Shown: positions 23,850-36,182, numbered from the stretch's first letter. The stretch: 64,000 bases of DNA from Tillus elongatus (GCA_964006375.1 OZ023265.1:118588858-118652857), one strand, 5' to 3'. Notes: a model not told the origin generated them from the letters alone. A program made the numbers and translations.

Positions 23850-25625
23850 AACCTGCAAAATTTAAGGAGAAACTTGAAAAAGATATTTGTTCAAAACAAA
23901 CAACAATATGAAATTGGTAATGAAAAGAAACTATGGCAAATTATAAACTACGCTATAACAAATAAGATTACCAACGATAACAAGAAAAAACTTGATTATT
24001 TATAAACTGATGGTGAAAAAATATCTGACAATAATCAAATGTCAAATAACTTAAATTATTATTTTATAAATGTAGGGTATAATATTGGTCTAGAAGGTGA
24101 GAAAGAATTCTTAAAATTATCAATTTCATCGAACAGCACGAAGAAAAAAAGATTTAGCTCAAACCATGTACTGAAGAAGAAATCATGTCGGTTGTAAAGG
24201 ATCTAGAAAATAATACAGCTCCTGGAATTGATAATTTTACAACAAATAATGTAAAAAGTACTTTGGAATTCACTTTTACAGTTATAACTCACTTAGTAAA
24301 TAATGTATTACAGAGGTACTGAAACAGACAATACTAGCACAGATACATAAAGCAGGATATTACTACGATCCTGGGAATAAAAGAACCATTTCGATAATAA
24401 TGATTTATTCTAAAATATTGGAAAAAGTGCTGAAGGCCAGACTTGTTGATTTTGTATCGAAGATCTTAAGTTTGATAGAGATCAGTTTGGATCTCTAAAA
24501 AATAACAATGCACAGCTGACAGCTTCAAATCTTATAGAATTCATTACGTCTAACATTGACGAGAGAAAATATGTTTTTGGAATGTTTATATATTTGAAAA
24601 AAGCGATACAGTTAACCATGGCATATTATTTGATAAACTCCATAAAATGGGAATACGTGAAATTGCATATAATCTTGTTCCCAGTTATTTCTTAAACAGA
24701 AGAGAGATACCTGTTGTAAATGGCAAAAGGGGTGTCACAGAAACTGTAAAAACTGGTGTTCCGCGAGGGTCTGTACTCGGACCAGTGTTGTATTTATTAT
24801 ATGTGCAAAATTTGTCACTGGGTAAACTGAAAGCCAAATATATAACCTTTGCGGATGATACTGCATTGCTGTATTCTCCTTATTGTCAAGATTCATAAGA
24901 AAGGATGGTAAACGGCGACCTGCAGACGCACTATTGTTAAGCAACAATTTGAGGTTGAACATTAATAAAACTGTATACATAATGTTTGCACAAAAGGCCA
25001 AATGTGTAAAGGATATAAATATTAAAATCAACAATCAAGAAATAAAACCTGTAAGAAGGCATAGCTACCTTGGAAGTAAAATTGATAATCAGTTGAACTT
25101 TAAAGAACATCTGGTTAACATAGGAAAAATATCTAGTTACACGGGTGCTTTTAGAAGGTGTAAATATTACTTGTCAGAAAAATGGAAAAGACTTATGTAT
25201 AATGCCTCAATAGAGCAACACCTAAGATATATAATGGTCATTTGGGCAGCTTGGCCAAAAACAGAACTGCAGCGACTGCAAAGAACACAAAATCGAATAT
25301 TAAAGATATTATATGGTCTAAGCTGGTACCATAAAATAAAGCAGTTGTATAAAATGCCGAACACTTAATAAATTAGCAATCTTAAAAATGGACGAGTATA
25401 AGTTAATACATAATATGAATAACAGAATGAAGACAAACATTGAGGAGATAAAAAGTAGTGAAGTGTATTTATACTCGACTAGACAACAGAGAGACCCATA
25501 TTCAGTAGCATCATGAACAAACATAAAGCTCAATGACTACAAGTATAAGACTATTCCTGAAGAAATAAAGGCCATAGAACAGCCAGAAAAATTCGCAAGA
25601 GCTATTAAAGGACATTTGTAAGTGT
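23850..25625 (+). pseudogene. Non-LTR retrotransposon reverse transcriptase relic
   Basis: Broken + strand frames read in order as a LINE RT: EEEIMSVVKDLENNTAPGID (about 24173), a palm with TGVPRGSVLGPVLYLLYVQN (about 24750) and FADDTALLY (about 24850), then NLRLNINKTVYIMF (about 24945). A connection region follows (SYLGSKIDNQLNFKEH; IEQHLRYIMVIWA) to about 25368, and a tail ending near 25620. The 161-codon frame at 24883-25368 is the longest intact part. No endonuclease or RNase H is seen. It is a truncated LINE of uncertain clade. Confidence 0.85.
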
Positions 25626-25654
25626 ACAAAATAACACCTAGTTAAAAAATGTTC

Positions 25655-25697
25655 AGGATGCAGCAAGTGCGTTAAGGTAGTAAATTTTCATAAGAGC
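25655..25697 (-). repeat. Diverged R end of the (TA)n element family
   Basis: GGATGCAGCAAGTGCGTTAA followed by GGTAGTAAATTTTCATAA matches the inverted R-end motif with a few changes. No TA tract follows, so this is an isolated end fragment. Confidence 0.65.
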
Positions 25698-25926
25698 AAT
25701 ATATTATAGTGATTTAGCCTTATATTAAAAGTTATGCAACATTACTTTATTTACTTAGGAACAGTAAAAAATAAGGTAAGCAAAAACATGAGCTCTATCA
25801 TAAATATTTATACAGTAATTTGGATACAAAACTCAAACAAAGAAATTGATAAACAGGAAATATACTCAACAAAAAATACACTAGAAAGCTGAACATAAAA
25901 AGATTCCCGTGGTTCATGCATTGAGG

Positions 25927-26036
25927 GTGAATGTATGCATGCAGAAGGGGAAGAAGAACCGCCAGGTCGACGAGGGTTTCTGCCCCCTCACCCAAAAACG
26001 CAGGAGGTTCTTCTTCCCCTTGTGCATGCATACACC
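25927..26036. repeat. Large imperfect inverted repeat (hairpin)
   Basis: Arm 25927-25963 (ending AAGGGGAAGAAGAACCGCC) pairs with arm 26003-26036 (starting GGAGGTTCTTCTTCCCCTT). There are two mismatches and a 2-nt bulge, with a ~39-nt loop. Both arms include GCATGCAT. Open frames on both strands here are reflections of this symmetry, not genes. Confidence 0.75.
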
Positions 26037-26411
26037 TACCTGCAAAGCATAAAGCACAAGAACAATTTCTTGGGAGCAACCCTCAAGAAAGTTACTGGAC
26101 CTGGGCGAATATGGATGCGGTGCGGGGTAGGCAAAGTTTAAAGGAGGTACTGCTGCAAAATGTGAAAAACGCATCTTTTCAAAGTCCGACTAAATATTTT
26201 TTTTAGCATTTTCTGTTCATATTTCCACCCCGTCCAGCACCCCTATTCATTCTTGGTGTAAACTTTCTTGGGGGTTGTTTGCTACAAATGTGCCTTTTGG
26301 CTTGTGCATCCAAGGAGGGTTCTAAGCATGTTTCTGAAAAAAAATCTAAAAACCCTAAATTTCAGATAATATCGAATACATCCTAAAGTAAATAATTGCA
26401 GTTTCACTTCT

Positions 26412-26533
26412 TTTAGTGAATTTTCGTAGAAAAAAGTCACTAATGGAGAGATACCGACTTTGGAATTTTGAAAAAAAATTTGCAAATGAGCGCGAACTAG
26501 GACCCCTAGAATCCATATCCGGTGTCAGTTTCA

Positions 26534-26613
<80 letters not shown>

Positions 26614-26955
26614 ATGTGTGTGTGTATGTATCACACCGATAACTCAAAAAATAATTTTGATAAAATTTGGCATGTACCTTCCATTTGTATGTGGCTTGGA
26701 TAAGTTCGTTAGTCAGGAAAATAGAAAGAGGTTATCCGAGAAAATTTTTAGTTTTTATACAAAAAAAAATTTATCTCAAAAAATAAAAAAGCTATGATAA
26801 CTAAATTTGGTGGATAGGTTTACGATATAAAAAGTGAACTATACGCAAAAATTCAGATTTCTCTGTTACAAGAAAAAAAAGTTATAATAAAATATTTGGT
26901 GCCAGATCATTTCTATGAAAATTCACTACCATAACGCACTTGCTGCGTCTTTGAG
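26412..26955 (+). repeat. Complete short copy of the (TA)n element family
   Basis: The order is L-end hairpin (AGTGAATTTTCGTAG ... AGTCACTAA), conserved L segment, TA tract 26537-26603 with TG variants, CACACCGATAACTCAAAAAA, about one internal unit, and R end CACTACCATAACGCACTTGC (about 26922) plus TGCGTC. This is the simplest full-length member (about 540 bp) and defines the family's layout. Confidence 0.85.
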
Positions 26956-27154
26956 TTTTTTTATGTTTATATTACATATATAAGCACAAGATAAGTATAA
27001 TAAAGGATTGCCCTCAATTAACATCGAGGCTACACAAACTTAAATGTAGAGAAGACATTTATATTGTATGTTAAGATCGATAAGTTTGATTAAATATCAC
27101 TTCTAACCGTGAGCAGACAAAAATTAGTGAAACACTTTATAAAATCTAAAAAAC

Positions 27155-27716
<562 letters not shown>

Positions 27717-28439
27717 AACAACAGTTTTACAATATAATTTTAAATAAACCAATAGGAATACGTTTCGCAGCGATTTAGCAATTCGCGAGTGTATGAACCT
27801 AGCTTTTGTCCAAGACTACACTGGACTACCAGGTCTTGATACTTGCAAAGAACATTGACGCCCGTGGTACTAAATTTAACACAACGAACCTACAAAATAT
27901 TGTCTTTCGCACGGAGACAAACTATAAAAATGCCGATATGGTTGCTATTACTACATAATGCATTAGTTATTTCCCCCGGTTATACAATAATAATAATGTC
28001 TAAGGGGCCCTGTCGTGGCTCAATTAAGAAACATTAAAAAACCAAGTGTTAACACTGCTCTTAGAATATGATTTACTGATATACAGATTTTCTATTTTAC
28101 GCAAAATTGTATTGTTTTAAGTCATTACCTCACAATTTTCCTTTATAACCATCGTCCAATATTTATTTTCAATATTTATATCCATGTTTTAAATATGTTA
28201 GGTTAATTAAAAGTCAGCTGTAAAATATCAAACGTTGTACACGTCTCCACCTATAACATTTTGTGTTAACTAGAGCTGTTGTGACAACATACGATTTATA
28301 TAAATAGCATAGCAGTACAGGTAACGTCATCTGTCTTTGTCTAATATTGCATTACAGGATCTTAAGTGATGTCGAGGATTATTTTAATATTAATTTGGAA
28401 TAACTTTATTTTTCTTTGATCAAAAGACTTGAAAATTGG
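27717..28439. other. AT-rich stretch without recognised genes
   Basis: Nothing identifiable. A short frame at 27843-28037 has no features I recognise. Confidence 0.35.
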
Positions 28440-28668
28440 TACACACCCACGCCTGTCTATGTTCTTTTAAGATGTAAGTTTTCGTTTGAATCACTTAAAC
28501 AATTTGGGAGATATTTGGCTTAAAAAAATATTTTTTAATTTTTTCCTAAGAAAAATTTGGCGTCAAGATCTGATGAACGAACTCATCCAAGCCATTAACA
28601 AAATAAAGGAATTTCCAAATTTAATCCAAATCAATGAAGTATTTTTTGAGTTATCGGTTGGATATAAA

Positions 28669-28746
<78 letters not shown>

Positions 28747-28845
28747 ATTTTAGCTGACCTTGGAAATAGGTTCCAAGGGCACTAATTCGTGCTTATATGA
28801 AGAAAATTTCCGAAAGTCTCACCGTCTATACCTATAGATTCGGTC
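28440..28845 (-). repeat. Partial (TA)n element, inverted
   Basis: Variant internal unit (TTTGAGTTATCGGTTGGATA), TA tract 28672-28743, then an L segment (GGAAATAGGTTCCAAGGGCA ... TCTCACCGTCTATACC). The L-end hairpin is lost where the SINE fragment at 28846 begins. Confidence 0.72.
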
Positions 28846-29012
28846 CCGTGTCCATGCGATGTTGGGCACGTTAAAGATCCCCACCCTCCTTACAGAAAGG
28901 CAGGGGTTCGGCAAAATTTCCAGGATAATTAGGTGAAACTGCTCCCTGGCGTCGGTGATTGGCCATAGTCGCGGAAATAGGCCGACGTTAAAGAAACAAA
29001 ACACACACACAC
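28846..29012 (+). repeat. SINE fragment (3' half)
   Basis: Matches the body of the tRNA-derived SINE at 31869-32210 in the opposite orientation: GGGCACGTTAAAGATCCCCA, CAGGGGTTCGGCAAAATTTC and GTGATTGGCCATAGTCGCGG. It ends in ACGTTAAAGAAACAAA and a (CA)n tail. The tRNA-like head is missing. Confidence 0.85.
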
Positions 29013-29239
29013 AAGACTACTTAGTGTTAGTCTATTATTGTAGTTATCACAAACCTCGGGAAAATTGTATATATTGAAATTAATTGTAGAGCTTGTTACC
29101 AGTACGAAGTACTGCTTTGAGTTCATCAATAAAATCTATTAAAAAGTACCAAAAAGGTTTACAAGTCTTTCAGGTATAACTCTTACAAGTATACGAAGCA
29201 TTTTAAAAGCAAATACATTCCATCCATACAAAATTAATA

Positions 29240-29711
29240 TATATGTATCCAACCGATAACTCAACAAATAATTAACCTATTTCGATGAAACTTGGCAAGT
29301 GCCTTTCTTTTATTAATGGCTTGAATGATTTCGTTAGCCAGGAAATTCAGATAAGGTTTTTTGGGAATGTTTTGAGTTTTATTTCGAAAAAAAATTTTTC
29401 TCCAAAAATTACGAGGCTGTTTTAATGAAATTTGGTAGATACGTTGCTTTGGGAAAGGCCTTACTACGTATTGAAATTCAACTATCTAAGTTAATAGAAA
29501 ATTTAGTTTTCCAAATTTTGAGTTTCCTTTCGAAAAATTTTTTTTCTCCGAAACTTAGAAAGCTATTTCATTTACATTTCGCGGACATGTTGTCTTGGAA
29601 ATGTCCTTACTACACACCAAACCTCAACTTTCTAAGTTTATCGAAAATTGAGTTATCCAAGTTTGAAACATTTAATAAAAATTCACTACCATAACGCACT
29701 TGCTGCGTCCC
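29240..29711 (+). repeat. (TA)n element, variant internal units and R end
   Basis: Starts after a short TATATATG stretch with CCAACCGATAACTCAACAAA. It then has variant units (AATTTGGTAGATACGTTGCT; TTACTACACACCAAACCTCA) and ends with the R end CACTACCATAACGCACTTGC plus TGCGTCC at about 29682-29710. The L segment is absent. Confidence 0.75.
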
Positions 29712-30335
29712 GAACTTTTTTGTACAATGTCTGCTTTTCTAATAAATGCTTTCGTTTCCTTAACGGTACTCTAAGCCGCCATAATTGCTGCTAGTTGTGA
29801 GATTACAATCCAAGAATATTCAACAAAGTACGCACGTAGCACCCACAGAAACTACTTCCCTGAGTTAGCAGCATCAGACTATTATTTATCCCCAAGGCTC
29901 GAAAAACATTTGAAAGGTAAATGACTTCCAAGAAACAACAAGTCATATTATTTTCCGTTGAGAAGTTATTTTAAGAGCAAGAGCGTTTCAAATGGCTTTA
30001 CGAACGTTTTGCTAAATTTATAAGTTTTAAAGGAATTTCGAGTATGTTAAGTAATTAAAATTTTGTTTTAAAAATTATTGCATATTCCATTGTAGATTAA
30101 GTACTTTTGTTTTTCTCCTCGTATATTCTATTTTATCATGAATCATTCCCACCCAATTTATTATTTTTTGGTAAAAATTGCATTAATCAACATCACCTTC
30201 CGTGTATAACAAATTAATTAACTACCATGGATTTGACATCGATATATTTACGTAAATGATGTGTTGCTATTAAATTTTTTAATTTATTTATTAAATAAAT
30301 TAAATATTGGTTACAAAGTTTTTTTTAATATGCAG
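29712..30335. other. Intron-like AT-rich sequence ahead of the first visible gelsolin exon
   Basis: No gene was recognised. The last bases (TTTTTTTTAATATGCAG) form the polypyrimidine tract and AG acceptor for the exon at 30336. Confidence 0.5.
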
Positions 30336-30535
30336 CCCAGAGAAATTCGTGGCCTTCTACCGGAATATCATATTCACTTTTGGATAGGAAGTTGTTCATC
30401 ACCTGATAAGTCTGGAGTGGCAGCTTATAAAACTGTCGAATTAGACAACTTTTTGAATGGATTGGCAACACAGCACAGAGAAACGCAAGGAAACGAAAGT
30501 CCCAGATTCAAGAGCTACTTTAAAAATGGGTTCAG
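30336..30535 (+). CDS. Gelsolin-family protein, exon in repeat G1 (partial gene)
   Basis: Gelsolin-family proteins bind, sever and cap actin filaments under calcium control. This 200-bp exon encodes [20 protein letters not shown], then KTVELDNFL and [19 protein letters not shown]. This is the second half of the first gelsolin repeat, where family members conserve [16 protein letters not shown] and QHREVQGHES. The acceptor is TTTAATATGCAG and the donor is CAG|GTAAAA. The ATG at the acceptor is part of the splice signal, not a start codon. The exon ends in phase 2 and joins the next exon in frame. The upstream exon with the beginning of G1 was not found in this window. Cytosolic versus secreted form cannot be told. 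Confidence 0.95.
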
Positions 30536-30649
30536 GTAAAACCATAAGTAATTATTAAAAATTTCTGTCTTATGAAATAAGCTACATGTTTCTTAAGACA
30601 TATTTTTGTTTAAATTGGTAAATGCCTAATCAATACAAATATGTTTCAG

Positions 30650-30860
30650 TGTATTAAAAGCAGATTCCTTGGATATTATAAAAAGCGAAACAAGATTATT
30701 TAAATTAAAAGGCAAAAGGAATCCGGTTTTAACACAACTGGATAAGATTTCATGGGACTATTTTAACAGCGGAGAGATTTTTCTTATAGAGACTCCAAAA
30801 ACATTATTTATATGGATTGGTCGGTCAGCGAACTCAGCAGAAAAATTGCACGCGTTTAAG
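30650..30860 (+). CDS. Gelsolin-family protein, exon for G1/G2 junction
   Basis: A 211-bp exon with acceptor ATGTTTCAG and donor AAG|GTAAGG. After the junction codon it reads VLKADSLDIIKSETRLFKLK, then GKRNPVLTQLD and SWDYFNSGEIFLIET, then LFIWIGRSANSAEKLHA. The LxxVKGKRN...VSWxSFNxGDxFLLD...FxWxG pattern is the standard start of gelsolin repeat G2, the actin-filament side-binding repeat. The phase closes to 0 at the end. The intron before it is only 114 bp, while the one after it is 3.9 kb and full of repeats. Confidence 0.95.
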
Positions 30861-31295
30861 GTAAGGCAAGTTATTGAAACTTTTGAGTCTACTTTTTTGT
30901 TGAAAACGCTATACTTGACAAATAACAAATACAATTATGAAATCCAAATACAATTCTAAACGGTCTACTAACTCTGAAGTTGTTATACGGGGGCGCCGTA
31001 ATATCTGGAAAAATGTTTAGCGGTGATTGGAGAAAATTAAGAACCTCTGAAAAAACATACAGCGTGGAACCACCAAAATGGAATAAATTCAGTATCTCAA
31101 TTATTGTACATAATTATAAAAAAAAAATCCCGAAACGCGTCAATTCTATCATTCTGCGACGTGAAAACTTTACCCCTACATTCAACCACCTTCGAATGAA
31201 AGTTGTAACCACTAAACTTTTAAATAGGAAGCAAGGGCTTCTGATACCCCATTTAAAATATCTCTTCATTCTGTGGTTTTAGTGAATTTGTTTGC

Positions 31296-33520
31296 TTGGT
31301 TTTGGGGCAGGTATTTGACGTTGTTACTTTGACAGAGATTTGGCTGTCTGAAGATCGTGATCTGGAGGCAGTTTCAATACCTGGGTATATTACTATGCGC
31401 AAGGATAGAATTGGTAGGGGTGGTAGTGTTGTAGCTTACATAAAAGATTTCTTCTCATTTAGGGTGGTTGCAAAGGACGAGCTGGTAAGGATTTTTACTG
31501 CGTGTCTCTTAATAGGGTTCAGGGTGAGATCAAAATCAATTTTAGTTGCCACATTCTACAGACCCCCTCAGGGTAATCTAAATGTCTTTATAATTGACGT
31601 TGATAATATATTTTCGAGAATACATCCCACTGTTGATGAGGTTTTATGTCTAGAAGACTTAAATGTACGTTTATGTTCATTGATGTGGGCGTACCTCTTC
31701 TAAAATGTGGCCATCCAGAGGAGTTCTCTGATGTTAAGATCATCAGTATATTCCCCGCTCTCTCTGAGTCCTTGAGACAGTATTGTACGGGAAGATCTTG
31801 ACCTCTGTTGGTGACAGAGGAATGTTTACAGATGCTCAATGTGAAAGGGTCTTAGTACGGAGACAGTTGTGTGTGTGTGTGTGTGTTTTGTTTCTTTAAC
31901 GTCTGCCTATTTCCGCAACCATGGTCAATTACCTCACCATCCTGAAAATTTTGCCGAACTCCTGCCTTTCTTTGAGGAGGGTAGGGATCTTTAACGTGCC
32001 CAACATCGCATGATCACGGGACGACGGCTTTACGCCCCCTCCGAAGGGCGGAACGTGCAGACATTCAACTTGCTCAAATACAATGCCAGAACCTCGGTTG
32101 ATATTAATGTTACAGTTTGTACTGAAAAAGTAAAAGGAGTACCCTGGGATCGAACCCAGGACCCTTTGGTTCAGAGGCACACGTTCTTACCTCTGAACCA
32201 CCGAGGCTCTACGGAGACAGTTACTGGTGACATTATTGAGGCTTATGAAGCTGGGATTGTTAGTATGCTGGTGTAACTTGCGTATTCAAAGGCGTTTGAT
32301 GCCATTAGTCATGAACACTGCCTCGTGCGAATCTTAGATACTTTGGTTTTGATGATTCATCTGCTTAGCTTATGCTGTCTTATCTAAGTTATAGAAAGCG
32401 GCAGATATCATATGATGGTGTTGTGTCTTCATATCTTAGCATAGAGTTGGGTGTTCGACAGGGATCTATTTTAGGTCCTCTTTGTATTATTATTTACACG
32501 ACTGATATTTTGATATCTTTAAAGTATTCTAAGTTGCTTGCTTAAGCCGATGACGTTCTGATTTACAATCATTTTGAGAAAACTCAATATCAGCAGGCGT
32601 GCGTATCTATAAATGAGAGTTTGGAGAATATCAGGTAGTTGTCCCAGGTACACAGTCTGATTCTAAATCCAAAAAAGTCGTTTTGAATTTGTTTTGGTAA
32701 CAAAAATACCAAAAAATTTGCGATTCGGAACTTCAGAATGGTGCTGAACCATTAACAGCTCTCGTCTACTAACAGGACAAAAATTGTGGGTATTACTTTG
32801 GACTCTGATCTGCGGTTCTCTGAACATGTTAGACAACTTATACGGAGGGCATATTGCAGTTTAAAGTTGATATATCACAGCAGGCATATACTGGACGAGA
32901 GGATGAGAAGGATTGGGTGAATCACCAGCTCTATCACTCTTTAATTACTGTAATTTTATTTTCGGACCTTTCTTAACTCAGCTTGATTGTGACAGAATAC
33001 AGAAGGTCCAGAAGAGTTGCTCTAGTCTTGTGTACGGTATTAGGATGAATGAGCCTGTGGGTTACAGTATCATTGCTGATGGTTTCCTGACTATGGGGAA
33101 CTGACGACTACACGGCTTGGGGGTTTTAACCCACAGGATTATCACAGATAGTACAGCTCCTGATTTATTGAGAGCGATGTTTAGGAGTTATTCCCAGGTT
33201 CATTCTAGGCTGAAAAGATTCAACGGCCGATTTGTCTGTCTGTTTGTATAATAGGTTGCCAAGTGCTTTCGTTACTTAATATCAATAAATTACAATATAA
33301 GTTAAAAATGTTGCTGGCAGACAAGAAGAGAGGCAATTAGACTGAGTGTTTTTCTTTTTTTATCGCCTTTGTCTGTATATGTTTGTTTCTCTAACTTTCT
33401 TTTGTCTTCATACCTTCTATTTGGGCGATTTTTTTGTTTTCTTTTGATGGTTGCCTGTCTTTGGGACGGGAGTCCTGCGCTGTGGTTTGTTTTTGTGTAA
33501 ATAAAAGCTTTTTTAGAAGA
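31296..33520 (+). pseudogene. Jockey-type LINE relic in a gelsolin intron, split by a SINE
   Basis: The left part (31296-31703) is an endonuclease fragment: TEIWLSEDRDLEAVSIPGY, then GGSVVAYIKD and LVATFYRPPQGN. The reverse transcriptase resumes right of the SINE (31869-32210), read through stops: AYSKAFDAISHEHCLVRI near 32283, a GVRQGSI-type block near 32455, and an AYADDVL-type site near 32545 reached by a shift. The terminal part (NYCNFIFGPFLTQLDCDRIQ) is near 32940-33010. An ATAAAAG tail region ends near 33520. Multiple stops show it is inactive. Confidence 0.82.
31869..32210 (-). mobile_element. tRNA-derived SINE, full-length copy with 12-bp target duplication
   Basis: 342 bp, flanked by the exact duplication ACGGAGACAGTT (31857-31868 and 32211-32222). 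On the - strand it starts with AGAGCCTCGGTGGTTCAGAG. The polymerase III A box TGGTTCAGAGG is at 32190-32200 and the B box GTTCGATCC at 32147-32155, spaced as in a tRNA. The unrelated body contains GCATGATGTTGGGC-type and GGCAAAATTTTC-type segments. The copy ends in AAAGAAACAAAA(CA)n. It is inserted into the LINE relic. Other copies lie at 34226, 39602, 28846, 43848 and 49407. Confidence 0.92.
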
Positions 33521-33658
33521 ATAGAGTCATTTCTAATTTTATTTGGTATATTCTATAGTGTAGCTATTTTGGGTGAAATGTAATTGTCACCAAGGTTTAC
33601 TTGTTTGTTTTTTTCTGTTGTAAACTTCGTGTCGCTCAGTAGTTGAGTATAAATAGTT

Positions 33659-33721
33659 AAACATTGAAATAAAGGGCTTCTCCTTCAGTGTCTGGAGGAG
33701 AAGCCTTTTATTTCAATGTTT
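33659..33721. repeat. Near-perfect 25-bp hairpin with 13-nt loop
   Basis: Arm 33659-33683 (AAACATTGAAATAAAGGGCT then TCTCC) pairs with arm 33697-33721 with a single mismatch that becomes G-U in RNA. It is flanked by direct copies of TGAGTATAAATAG (about 33645-33657 and 33758-33770) within longer similar flanks (CAGT..TTGAGTATAAATAG..TAAAC). It resembles a small RNA precursor or a folded duplication of promoter-like sequence. Confidence 0.7.
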
Positions 33722-34225
33722 ATGTATGTCAATTCCAGACTGTGTGACGTTCAGAAATGAGTATAAATAGCCATGCTAAACTTCACCGCTGGGTGGTATG
33801 TATACATGTGAAATATGTGATACTGTTATTTTGGTTTTCTTTGTCATAAAGTCAATTATTATTATCATTATTATTTTCTATGAAAATCGCTGTGGTTTGA
33901 AGATTTATTGCAAAAGTTAACAGTAAAAAAAAATTCCTCTGATGACGAAATACAACATACTGGATGAATTGTGTGGCTAATCAGGGGATTAATTTGAGAG
34001 GGTGGAGTTAAATAAGTTGTAACGTTTCTCATTAAATTTATAAAAAATCTGTCCTAAAAATTTTACCAAACCTTACAGTTGTTGATGTGTTTACTCTATC
34101 CACTAACGATAATTAGCTTGCTTACTTAGTTTTGATCTGGAGGCTGTCAAGAATATCGCTGCATTATCGACATACCATAAATTATTGATCGATTGCTCAA
34201 TAGTTTTAATCACTTGAAGATCTTT

Positions 34226-34563
34226 TTTTCTCTATCGTCGGTCTATTTCCGCTATTATGACCAATCACCGATGCCAGAGAGCAGTTTCACCTCACTATCC
34301 TGGAAATTTCGCCGAACCCCTGTCTTTCTGTAAGGAGGGTAGGGAACGTGCCCAACATCGCATGGACAAGGGACCGAAGGCTTCACTCCCCCTCCGAAGG
34401 GCGGAACGTGCAGTCATTCAACTTGCTCAAATACAATGCCGCAACCTCGGTTGATGTTAATTGTACAGTATGTACTGAGAAAGTGAAAGAAGAACCCTGG
34501 GGTCGAATCCAGTACCCTTCGCTTCAGAGGCACACGTTCTTACCACTGATCCGCTGAGGCTCT
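34226..34563 (-). mobile_element. tRNA-derived SINE, diverged copy
   Basis: Same layout as 31869-32210: CGTCGGTCTATTTCCGC and CTGTCTTTCTGTAAGGAGGG, then GGGCGGAACGTGCAG. The B-box region is GGTCGAATCC and the tRNA-like head ends in CTGAGGCTCT. It lies in the gelsolin intron 3' of the LINE relic. The open frames within it are spurious. Confidence 0.88.
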
Positions 34564-34735
34564 GAACATATTTTAAAACAGATATTGACAAATGAGGTAA
34601 AACCCAAGACACAGAAACTACATTTTACAAAATATGTTATTACTATCCTTATCATTATTACTATTATTATTGTTGTTATTGTTCATTGGTAAAAAATATT
34701 AATTATGTTTATTCAATAACACTCTCTTTTTTTAG

Positions 34736-35011
34736 GTAGCAGCGGAACTTAAAGATCGTCACAAAATCCCTGCAGTTATTTTCGTTGACGATGGCTACGA
34801 AAAGACCATACCAGAGGGTGAAAGAAAAGAATTTAGCAGGTACTTAAGTCTGGATAAGCGGCATGTACTTCCGGAAAACAAAGTCGACAATGAAGGTGGA
34901 CGTCATGCTAAGGCGTCAATACGTTTGTATAAGTGTTCGGAAAATAATGGAAAATATAGGGTTGCCGAAGTTAAAGGAGGCCCCTTATATCAATCTGACT
35001 TAGATTCTGAT
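34736..35011 (+). CDS. Gelsolin-family protein, exon for G2/G3
   Basis: A 276-bp, 92-codon, phase 0-0 exon with acceptor CTTTTTTTAG and donor GAT|GTAAGT. It encodes the end of repeat G2 (VAAELKDRHKIPAVIFVDDG) and the linker into G3 (RHAKASIRLYKCSE; KGGPLYQSDLDSD). Codon use and splice sites look normal and there is no disruption. Confidence 0.95.
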
Positions 35012-35191
35012 GTAAGTTAAAGATCTTAAATTTATACAAAAATAACACCGTTCTTATGACGTTATTTTTTTATAAAAGCCACTATCTTATCTATCGATTA
35101 ATAAAGTGGACATTACCTTCACCTCTTAGTATCCAGTGTTAGTATGTCTCAAAATATAAAAGACTACAACTATTTGTTAACTGAAGACAAA

Positions 35192-35427
35192 AAAAATGAT
35201 GTGCCGAAAATTTTGCTCCCTACGAAATCCAGTTGAGACATTGTAATAGTTAGCAGATTTACTTTAGAAGAGAAATACTAATTCAACTCTTTTTAATTTA
35301 TAGTTCGTGAAACGCAGTAAAAAGGGGAGTGCTCTTGTATTCGCAAACATGGGTAAAAATCAGATTTTCCCCGCTTTCTTTTCTAGAAAAATCAGAGGAG
35401 AATATTTTTTAACGCAAAATGGAAAAA
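35192..35427. repeat. Left copy of a ~236-bp direct repeat flanking a (TA)n element
   Basis: Begins AAAAATGATGTGCCGAAAAT and ends GAATATTTTTTAACGCAAAA followed by TGG. It matches 36396-36634 over its whole length with scattered differences. The copies stop exactly at the two ends of the element between them. Confidence 0.85.
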
Positions 35428-36182
35428 AGCCTGGACGCAGCAAGTGCGTTATGGTAGTGAATTTTCATAGGAATGATCTGGCACATAATATTGTATTATA
35501 ACTTATTTTTCTTGTAACATAGAAATCTAAATCTTTGTGTGTAGTTTACGTTTTATATCATAAACCTACCTATCAAATTTGGTTATCATAGCTTTTTTAT
35601 TTTTTGAGATAAAAAATTTTTTCGAATGGAAACTCAGAATTTTCCAGGAAAACCTCGTCCGATTTTCCTGACTAACGAACTTATCCAAACCATTTACAAA
35701 GGGAAGGCACATGCCAAATTTTATTAAAATCGGCCCATTATTTTCTGAGATAATAATTTTTTTTGAATGAAAACTCAAAATTTTTCCGGAAAACCTTGTC
35801 TGATTTTCCTGACTAACAAACTTGTCAAAGCTATTTACAAAAGGAAGGCACATGCCAAATTTTATTAAAATTGGCCCATTATTTTTTGAGATAAGAATTT
35901 TTTTTGAATGAAAACTCAAAATTTTCCCGGAAAACCTCTTTCGATTTTCCTGACTAACAAACTTGTCAACACTATTTACAAAAGGAAGGCACATGCCAAA
36001 TTTTATTAAAATCGGCCCAATATTTTTTGAGATAAGAATTTTTATTGAATGAAAACTCAAAATTTTCCCGGAAAACCTTGTCCGATTTTCCTGACTAACG
36101 AACTTATCCAAGCCATTTACAAAAGAAAGGTACACGGCAAATTTTATCAAAATCGGCCCATAATTTTTTGAGTTATCGGTGT

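Noticed and set aside
30331..30336. ATG at 30330 as the gelsolin start codon
   Set aside because: It lies inside the splice acceptor (AATATGCAG), and the peptide that follows is mid-repeat G1, so the true start must be upstream.
32128..32209. Genuine tRNA gene at the SINE head
   Set aside because: A and B boxes are present, but it is the head of a 342-bp repeat with target duplication and other copies in the window.
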